From: Symbiodinium natans
Lineage: Eukaryota > Sar > Dinophyceae > Suessiales > Symbiodiniaceae
DNA length: 64,000 nucleotides
Direction of reading: 5' to 3'
Assembly (NCBI GenBank): GCA_905221605.1
Contig: CAJNDS010002125.1
Span: 394,809 to 458,808 of the forward strand
Position 1 is the first letter of the stretch. Every line of letters starts with the position of its first letter. Under the pieces are notes generated by a model. It saw nothing but the letters and a program-made list of their open reading frames with translations. It was not told the origin of the DNA and did no database searches. Position numbers and translations under genes: made by a program. Shown here in pieces: positions 24,901 through 33,900 of this stretch.

Positions 24901-27900
24901 ATTCCTCCATGGAGGTCAGCTTCTTCTCCTCGGCTGCCGAAGGAAAGGGGCCTAATTCGCAACCATCGCCTCGGGCATCAGCAGCAATTGTGAGCTTCGA
25001 ACCGAACACTTCAGATGTACTCCCCGGCCAAAGGAGTGTCAGCTATGAGAGCAAGGACGCAAAGCTGCTAACCCCGGAACTCTTTGCCACGGCCCAAAGC
25101 CCATCAAAAAAATCCAAAGCGAATCGTGTTCAGTACCACGAGGCCAACTCCTCCATGCGCACTTTCGCAGTTCTCAGCTCCTTCTCGGCCGCCTCGTGCT
25201 GATTCTCGGCCTGGTGGCTCCACGGTTGTTGTCTAAAGCTGGAAGTGTCAGCCCCCCCCCCCCTGCCTTTTGAAGGGCACGCTCCGCGGGCGTCTTCCTG
25301 CCAAAGACCCAGTTCCTTATGTCTGTCCGAGGAGCCCAGAGGGCTGCAGCGATTACATCGGGTCAGAGGGCGTTCGTGTGCACAGGCCCTGCGGTGACAA
25401 GGTAACGACCTATGAGCACCGTCGAGAGCAGCGCATCCACCTACTTGATGTCGTCATCACGTCTCATTGCACACCCTATGTGTTGCCTCAGTGAAGTTTA
25501 AGCTTCCCGGAGGGGCATTGGGCTCTCTGGTTCCTGGACTCCGTTTGAAGGGTCATGGAAACTTATAAGGGTCAGAGCAATTATGATTGTAATTGGTTAT
25601 AACCCTCATTACGGCGACTTAGAACCCCCACGTACATCCCCCTGAAGGTGGGGTGATAAGTAGCCGAAATAAGGGACACAACCAACTGCAAGTACAACTA
25701 CCCTCATCGCTCTACTTATAAGTCCCCTAAACCCTAAACCCTACTGTAAACCCTAAACCCTACAAACCCTAAACCCTAAACCCTACAAACCCCACCTAGA
25801 AGTACCAATGGGGCTCCGAGCCGGGGATCCGGAGGTTCTGCCACTTCTGACTCCACTTCTCGACCACTCGGTCCCAGAGACCTTTGCCCGCAGCCGAAGG
25901 CGAGGGGGAGCTCCTCAGGTGCAGCCCGCCAAGGGGTGTAGGGTTTAGGATTTGGGGTTCTTTTGCTTAGGGTTGAAGGTTAGGGTTTCGAAGTCGGATT
26001 TGGGGGGGGCGTTCAATGCCACCCACCTAGCCACGCACTGCGAGGTTTAGGGTTTAAGCTTTCGGGTTTCAACTTCCTGGATCAAAGAGTGGGTTTGAGC
26101 ACGGTTTCGACTTCACACTCGCACGCGGGTGGAGGGGATTCCTGAGCAGCAAATCCTGCGTCCAGATCCGAACCCTTACCCCGTCAAACAAAAACTCTCC
26201 TAGACAGGGAAGCTGGCCCAACTGCAGGAACCCTAAAACCTCTTGAACCCTAAAACCAATATTCCCGTCGAGCCAGCCGACGGCAGCAAAACTGTAGAAG
26301 CTTCATACATGGGGCCCAGCCCATGCATGGCATTCGTACCGGCACCACTTGACGCAATCCAAGACAAAGCACACACACAAATACCCGAAGCCTGAGACCC
26401 CGAATCCGTGCAAAAAAAACAACAAACCCCTAGAACCCGAAACCCTGCCTGAAAATCCCGTTCTTGTTCAACCCCACAAACCCCAAGCGCTTGGAGCCAA
26501 AACCTCAGACCAAGAGGCGGTGCTGGGCTCGGGGAGTCATCGTCAGGAAAGTCGGGCGCATCCTGCGGCATTGAGGGTTGGGGGCTGAGGGTTGGGGATC
26601 TAGGGCCCGAAAGCCTGAAACCCTTAAACCCTAATAATTTAGGGTTTGGGGAAGTGACTTCTGGCTTAGCGCCCCCAAACTTCCCCCCAAGAACAGTGAC
26701 CTCCCGAAACCTGGGAGGGCTTTGCAGGTCCTTCAAGGCTTCCTCGAAGGCGTCGTCCTCGTCAACAGAGGCCTCTCGTCGTTGGAGTTGAAGCTTCCTC
26801 CCCCTACCCCCCACACCATCAAGCCCTCCCCACTCAGAACTTGTGTTGAAAATTGCAAAACATTACGCAGGTGCCGTTCTCACAGATCAAGGCAATGAAG
26901 ATGAGGTTGCCCTACAGCCAAAAGACTTTGAATGCTCGGGACATCATTGTGCCTACGCCTGTCTTCGTGGAAGGCTGTGGGGCACCAGCAGTTCTGTTGG
27001 AGCCTCTTTCTTGACTTTGGGACCCGCTGGATTGGACAAGATCTACTGTTTACTTGAGACCGCAGAAAAATGCAAGAGAATAATCCCTATGTTGCCCTGC
27101 TTTGTGTTTTCTTGGAGGTTCTTAAGCGCATAGTAGAGAACCAAGGAAGCCCCTCAAGAATCGCCTCCCCCAGTACCTTCTCGGCCCCGTCCATCCACTT
27201 GCCTTGAACGCCAGGCAGTTCGCTCAAAACATGTAATCCAGGGCCTAATTCAAGTATAATGGATATGTTTTTGAGTAACTTGATGTTATCTACAAATGCA
27301 CAGATACATATACTTACTGGCCTCCAAGCCTGAAACACTACACCTGTTATCAGCATATAGCAAGCCTTGCAGCTCTCATCCATGCCAGGCGGCTGTACTC
27401 CGAAACCTCCGGCTTGACCTCCGCCGCCTCCTTCGCCGGCTGGGAGGCGTTGCCGTTGGGGGCCGACTTGCCCGGGTGGGTGGCGGGGGGAGGTGGGCAG
27501 AGCTGTGTTTTGCAAAGGGTTAGGGTTCAGGGTTTAGGGTTTAGGGTTTCTTGTTGCGGAGGGGGGCTGGGTTTAGGGTTTGCGGCTCTTGCCACCTGCC
27601 TAGCAGCCTCGCACCACACTTCAGGGGATGCAAGCACCCACATGCGCAATGCTCGAAATCGACAGCTGACTCGCCTTGAGCCCGAACACAATGGCTTAGG
27701 GTTGAGGGCCCTCCGTTCCAGTGACAGTCTTGTACTATTGTACAATGTTTATCTTTAAGCGATGATGTGACATTGTTCTGGCTCTCTTTTCTGTCATTCT
27801 TTCATTACTGCAGTATTCTGTTATTCTGTTATCCTATTGTCATTTCTTCCGTCAATCCGTTATTCCATTCTTCCATGATTCCATTACCATTCTTCCAGTC

Positions 27901-30900
27901 TTCCAGTCTTCCATTCTTCCACTCTTCCACTCTTCCATTCTTCCATTCTTCCATTCTTCCATTCTTCCATTCTTCCATTATTCTATTATTCCATTATGCC
28001 ATAATCACAGTATTCCCATTACTCATTATTCCTTTTTCCATTATTCCATTCTTCTTGTCTTCTTTTATCCTCTTAGTTTGTTCGGCCGTTATCTATTAGT
28101 CTTAGGGTTTAGGGTTTACAGTAGGGTTTTCTCTATGTGATTCTGATATTCTGCTATTTTCGGATCACCCCTCAGTATCCCTTACACTGCTGGGGACAAA
28201 AGAAAAGCACGTTGGAAGGGCCCCCCGAGCGACCCCTCCTCGAGCACCTTCTCCGCACCGTCCATCCACTTGCCTTTGGGTGTCTTTCCGGGCATCAGGG
28301 GTCCGAGCTGTTGGGCACAGCTTGGCAAACTCGAAGAGCTGAAATCTCTTGCAGCCGCACCAGGAAACCCGACGAAACAGGCGAAAGACCCGGCAACGAA
28401 AGCACCAAGGGGCTGTATTCGGACACCACCGGCTTGGCCTCCGCTTCCTTCGCCTTCACGTCCGACTTGGAGGGTTTGGGCTGCCCGGCTGGAGGGCTCT
28501 ATGGGGGGATAACCACTCTAATCATACTATAATAATTTTCATGAAGGACTGTGAGTACCAGGGGAAGCATTCCAAGATCTACTTGAGTCGCATTGGCCCT
28601 TGTTCTGCACTCTGTTGCTCTCGAAGGGTAGCAAAAGCGGCCTCCTGGCCAGAGCCCTCCTCCGCTGCAGGCGGGGCCTCAGCGACCTCCTGTGCAAGGG
28701 GGCTTTCGCGTTCAACGTTAAAGGAACAGCAGTGCGGAGTTCCAGCTCCGCCCTAAGAACGGCCTATCTATCCCCACTGTGCGGGGGTATGCGGGTTGGA
28801 GGAGGAGGGTTTAGGGCTCAGGGAGTAGGATTTTGTTGCCACCAAGCAGACTAGACCACCCCTGCGGGGTTTTAGGGTTTCGGGTTCAGGCCGAAGCTAC
28901 TGCACGTCCAGAGTCACCAACACCAGCTGCCAACAACTGCCTGATCACCAAGCATACTACTCGTTGATGGATGCCCTTCCACGCCATAGCGTGCTCCTTC
29001 TGTGAAGAATGTAGAACATCACCCTTCAGAGATGGCTGAAAGAAAGGCACCTCCCTGCCGACTGAAACGAGCTCCACATGCCAAGCCAACTGAAAAACAA
29101 CATCTGACAATGACTGCCGCTCCTTCACGCCATCTGCTGGGACGGAGGCTGCCGAGGTGTTGTCCTGTCCAGTCCTGGGTTCCGTTGCCGGGACGTGATT
29201 GGTGCGCTCGTCCCACTTTCAGACCAGTTGTGAGACGGTTGCGCTAGGAGCGGTTACTGGCTTGGCACCGTTGGACACAAGGGTGCTAGCACGTTTTGTA
29301 TCCGAGCCAACGCAACACCAACCACACGATCCTTCACAAAGTTCCCCAAGTGGGCCACCAAAGCGACAAACCCCCAACAAACCCCAACCTACCAGCAACC
29401 AACCCAAACCACCCGAAACCCTATAAACGCCTCACAGCAGCAGGCGCAGGGTTTAGGAGCCCCAAATAGTGCCAAAGACGCAAGTTTTTGGCGGCCGCGG
29501 CCTCGGCAGCCACAGCACTCTGCGCCGCATCCAGCTGGGACTTGGCCTCCTGGAAGGTCAGAATCCGCACTTGGGGCCTTTTTCGGGGGCTTTAGGAGGG
29601 ATTGAGGGTTTGGGCCTTGGGTTGCAGGCCCTCCCTTAAGACCCTTTGACTCCGCACCAAAAGCCCCAACTCTCACCCGAATTCGAGGGGGAGTCTCAAA
29701 AGGCAGCTGCCAGGACCTCCTCTAGGTCTCTGGGGGCGCCCGCAAATTTCACACAGAAGAGTCTCAGCAAACCTTGGCGGTCCTCTAGCGCGGCCTCGAG
29801 CTGCGGGAGCTCGGCCTGGGCTTAGGGCTTTGAGGGGTTTGAGGGTTTAGGATTTAGGGTTTAAGGTTTAAGGGTTAGGGTTTAGGGTTAGGGGTTCAGG
29901 GGTTTGAGGGTTAGGGGGCTTTGGGTTAGAGACATTCTGCTACCTGGAGCAACCTTGCGGCAAAGACCTGCCCCATACTCTCATGTCTGGGAAGCCTCCC
30001 TCTGTAGAAGAGCATGTACGTGCTTCTGGGCCTGAGCCTGGAAGGTACCCCATTCTTTGATGCATGGACTGAGGGCAGCGCCATGTTTGCAACTGCTCGC
30101 AACACTTCGGAAGCAATGTACCCGTAAGCCAGGCATTCCCCGAACTTTTTGGGGAGGGAATTGCAGCGCCCCTAAACCCTAAACCCTAAACCTTAAGCCC
30201 TAAACCCTAAACCCTAAACCCTAAATCCTAAGACCCTTAACCCCCTTGTACCTTTACTCTCGGCCTTCAGCTTCTGCAGCTCCTGGTCGGACTTGACCCT
30301 CGCCGCCTCGGATCTGGGCTAGGGCTGCACAGGCTTTCCTCAAGGAGAGCCCCCAGACTCCTCAAATACATAAAACAAGGGAGATTCCTCTAAACATAGC
30401 TAGGATCCTGATACGACTTAAGGAAGATTCCTTGGTCAAAGGCGGCTTAGGTCATGGGGGAAGTTGAAGCATCCAGGCAATCCCATGTCCTCACCCCACA
30501 AATGCTGGCAGGAAGCCTCACCCCCTTCACAGGTGCATAGATATATATGTGTATATATATATATATGTATGTACGTATATATATATATATATATACAAAC
30601 ATGTATGTATGTATGTATGTATGTATGTATGTTTGTATGTTTATACATAGACAAATACATTTATGCTCATACGCATACGAAAATGCACACCTACAGGCTT
30701 CATAGCCCATCAAGAAGGAATTGTCCTAAACAAAGCAAAAGGTACAATCCTCATGTGACCCGAAAACGCACTCTCATCCGGGCTCCCTTAGTTGTATTTA
30801 TTTAGGGTTTACGTAGGGAGAGCATAAGAACTCGTAGAGGCATACTACTGGTATACTTGGGACAGAAAACATGTATGGTGTACTCGGACCCGAAAAAAAG

Positions 30901-33900
30901 CCCCCCCTGGGCCTTGGCATTGGCTATGAGGGTCTCCCGCTGCCTTCGATACTGGGCTAAAGGCAACAAGAGATGCAAAAGGCTCGTGCTGGAGGTCTTT
31001 GAGGCCCAACTCTCAAACACGCAGAGGCCCTTCACATGTCCATGCGCACGACTTGCTGGTGGCAGCTTGGGGCGGGGTAAGAACTACCCGGGTGTAGTAA
31101 GGATGGGTAAGGAAAGGGTATAAGGATGCCAAGAGCTGCTTGATTCCGGAATGGAGATCGGCAATCTTCCGGCTCCGCTCTTTGCGGATGCTGCGGCCTT
31201 CCTGCCATGGGCGACAGCTTCGGTACGAAGACTTCTCTCCCACATGGTGGTTTCCGACATGTGACATTAGGGGTACCTTATGCGGGTCCCCATAAGGGAA
31301 TCCTACTATTTGGGGTCCATTTTAGGGCGGGCCGTATCACCGCCACACAGACAAGTGGAAGGTGAGTGGTGCTCAGTGGGGGTTAGGGATAGTTTATGGC
31401 TTTGGGGAGCTTCGTGTTGTCTATGAAAGTGCTTCGGACTTCGGAGTTACAGGATCTGGGACTTCGGAGGATCAGGGTGGGTGTTTTGCTTTTTCATAAG
31501 AGGGCACCCGCTCCTCGACGCAAGTGTTGGGACAGGCGGTCTGTCGCCGCTCAGCCTGCCGAGCGATGCGGCCGTGCTGCTGACTGGCCCTACGGCGCTC
31601 ACTCCCACTTCTTCCGCCCGGGTGAGGGGTGACAAGCACTACGTCAATAGTAGAAACGACTTTTCAAACAAGACCCTGAACCCGAAACCTGAATCTCTGT
31701 GTTGTCAGCTGCGTTGAGCGTTTAGTCTGGTCTGCTGGGCTGCTAGGCTCCAAAGCCTCAAAAACCTAGCTGACTCAGAAATGATGATGGTGGTTGAAAG
31801 CCATTGTCATGGTTACCGGGTGGGCAGGCAAAGGCTGTCCATCACTTGTAACCATTGGGAGTTCACGCCAGAGCTCTTTGTAGCTACTCAGAGGTCAGTC
31901 GTGGAAAAAGGCGAATTCCTAGTGATCTCTCGAAAGAAGACATGGCGAGACTAGAAATGAAAAAGTACGAGGTCCAATCTCTCACTCAGGTAAATGCCCA
32001 CAAGTACACTTGAGCATATATCCAAGCATACTCTTCTCAAATACGTCTTAAGATACTCTGCAAGATCACAAAACTCCGGCCAAACGCTTCGTATGTGTGC
32101 GGGTCTACGAGGCTGCAGACGCAGGCTGTCCACGCCAAATTCGTAAGAGTTCCTGAACCATCTTTCGGAACTCGCAACGCGCGGCTTTGTTGATGGGTTC
32201 AAGGGTTAGAGTTTGGGGTCACATGTTGTGGCTTTCCCTGTCAGGGTATCGCGTGTTTCTTTTGGAGCCTTTTGCTGGCCTGCCACTCATCGCTGCCGTC
32301 ACAGCAATCGCAGACGCCGTCGTTGACTCGCGAGGCATAGATGTAGAGCGGATCACTCTGCTCGTTTGCGCCTCGGCACGGAAGCAGCGCATCACTCACA
32401 CGACCGCCCCCGGCACCACGTTCTCGCAGACTGGCGGCTGCTAGGGCCCTGGCAGTAGTACAGCGTGCTGCCCATGCCAGCGCAGGCTTCCTTTTAAGGC
32501 TTCGGTTTAAGTGCAAAAGCCCGTGCGTTCTCTGGAGCTTAAGGATGAAAACGCACGCATTCAAAAAATGCAGCAATCATGACTTCTGAAATGGAACGCT
32601 TGGGCGGCTTCTCTGTATACTGCCGCCCTTGACGCTAACAAGCAAGCGGCTGTAGCCGGATCCCTCCCTGGGCTGTATTTACAAGCCGAGTCCCATTTAA
32701 TGGGGCCATCCCCTGCACAGGTATGTCTTGCTTGCTTTAACCAGCCAACCACACAGGAGTCCACAATGTCCACACAGGCGAGTCTGCCGCGCGCACCCTA
32801 AACGCCACGACTTCAAACCCTGTTTGAAACCTGAAAGCTCAATAAACGAAGGCTCCCAAAGGTTGGCATTTGCAGGCTTCGCCGAAACAGCGATGGCTCC
32901 CCAAGCCCTAAACCCTACACCCTGTAACCCAAAACCCCAAACCCCTAAACCCCAACCCCTACACCCCAAACCCCAAACCCTAAACCTTAAACCCGAAATT
33001 CCGAAACCCGAAGTTCCTAAACCCGAAGCCCCCTACAATCACAACTTCACCAAGGTTCAGTTCCGGGCTCGTCACTGCCATCCTCAGCAACAAGCAGAGA
33101 CGGGCCCTAGGATGTTCCCCCTTAAACCTGCAGTCCTTAATAGGGATGAATATAATCCCGGACTGTCAGTATCAGGGGGGAACATCCCAACTTATATACC
33201 CCATAAACAAATCCAAGGACCCATACTTCAGAGACCCTTTGAAAGAACTAGCCTTAGACTCGCACACTCGCACAGTCCAAGCGGGTAGGTTAAGTCACAT
33301 CTTTGCGTGTGAAGTCACATCTCCCCCGCGTGAAGTCGCATCACAGAGACATATGCTGAAGCCTTTCCCCCAATGTGCACGCGCCGCACGCGCATGTTCT
33401 CGACACACCAGCAAAATACGCACTTGTCACCACATGCCTGGGAAGGGAGCGCACTTTTGTCAGCGTGAATGGGATTTCTGCTTGGGGGTGCACGTGGGTT
33501 CTGACCAATCTTGGAGTTCGCGAACCCCAGTGTGCACGCTCCCGGGATACGACTTTGCACAAGAAGATGCGCCTTAACCTACCCGCTTGTAGCTAGGGCG
33601 CACAACACAACAAAGATTAAAAACAAAACACCCACTCTGGATGTCCATGGTGCTTCTTGTAATCTGCGGCTTCAACCCCCAAAAAGACAGCACATGTCGT
33701 CAGAAATCCTCGTACCGTTCCGAAATCGTATGATGCCCTGCGCTTCGACGCATCTGACGCACTTTGACTGCAGCTCCCTCCATCTTCATAGCACACCAGC
33801 TAAGGCTAGGTTGTACTCCCCCCCATGGGCCGAAAAGCCATAACTTACCCGGCGTTGATGTTTCTGTGGTTTTGAACTGGGGTGGACTTACGTGTCCTTT

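Larger units (their letters stand above)
18971..24929 (-). other. Glucosidase II beta: MRH-domain and C-terminal exons
   Basis: Exon 24,833-24,929 encodes LDGRCIEKSIGEYKYK, the first MRH strand pair. Exon 20,520-20,558 encodes ERSLKVKFQCGSK. It joins in frame to 19,888-19,932 (EELLDIAEPSRCAYE), then 19,517-19,570 (AQLKHPAACTAELLRALE), then 18,971-about 19,007 (AVGPRRPLDEL, stop TGA). The EPSRC-YE and PAAC motifs are the conserved end of the glucosidase II beta MRH domain, and LDEL is a KDEL-like ER-retrieval end. Donors are GAG|GC and GAG|GA, so at least two of these introns lack GT. The segment that should hold the W-rich and CW-GP motifs was not found in 20.6-24.8 kb; weak candidates are about 22,845-22,875 (SSWKGFTAKFK) and about 24,400-24,465 (FFDNAKQVAWDFFGRLL). 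Confidence 0.85.
28645..31201 (-). other. Glucosidase II beta: acidic coiled-coil exons
   Basis: Exon about 31,140-31,201 continues the CPNTC exon (joined read EEGRSIRKERSRKIADLHSG). Then 30,908-30,951 (YRRQRETLIANAKAQ), 30,265-30,306 (AARVKSDQELQKLK), 29,773-29,815 (AELPQLEAALEDRQ), about 29,502-29,549 (EAKSQLDAAQSAVAAE) and 28,645-28,689 (EVAEAPPAAEEGSGQ). Joins from 30.3 kb onward keep frame. The exons are 42-62 nt. The intron between 30,265 and 29,815 is bounded by a 7-bp direct repeat, GGCCGAG. Confidence 0.75.
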
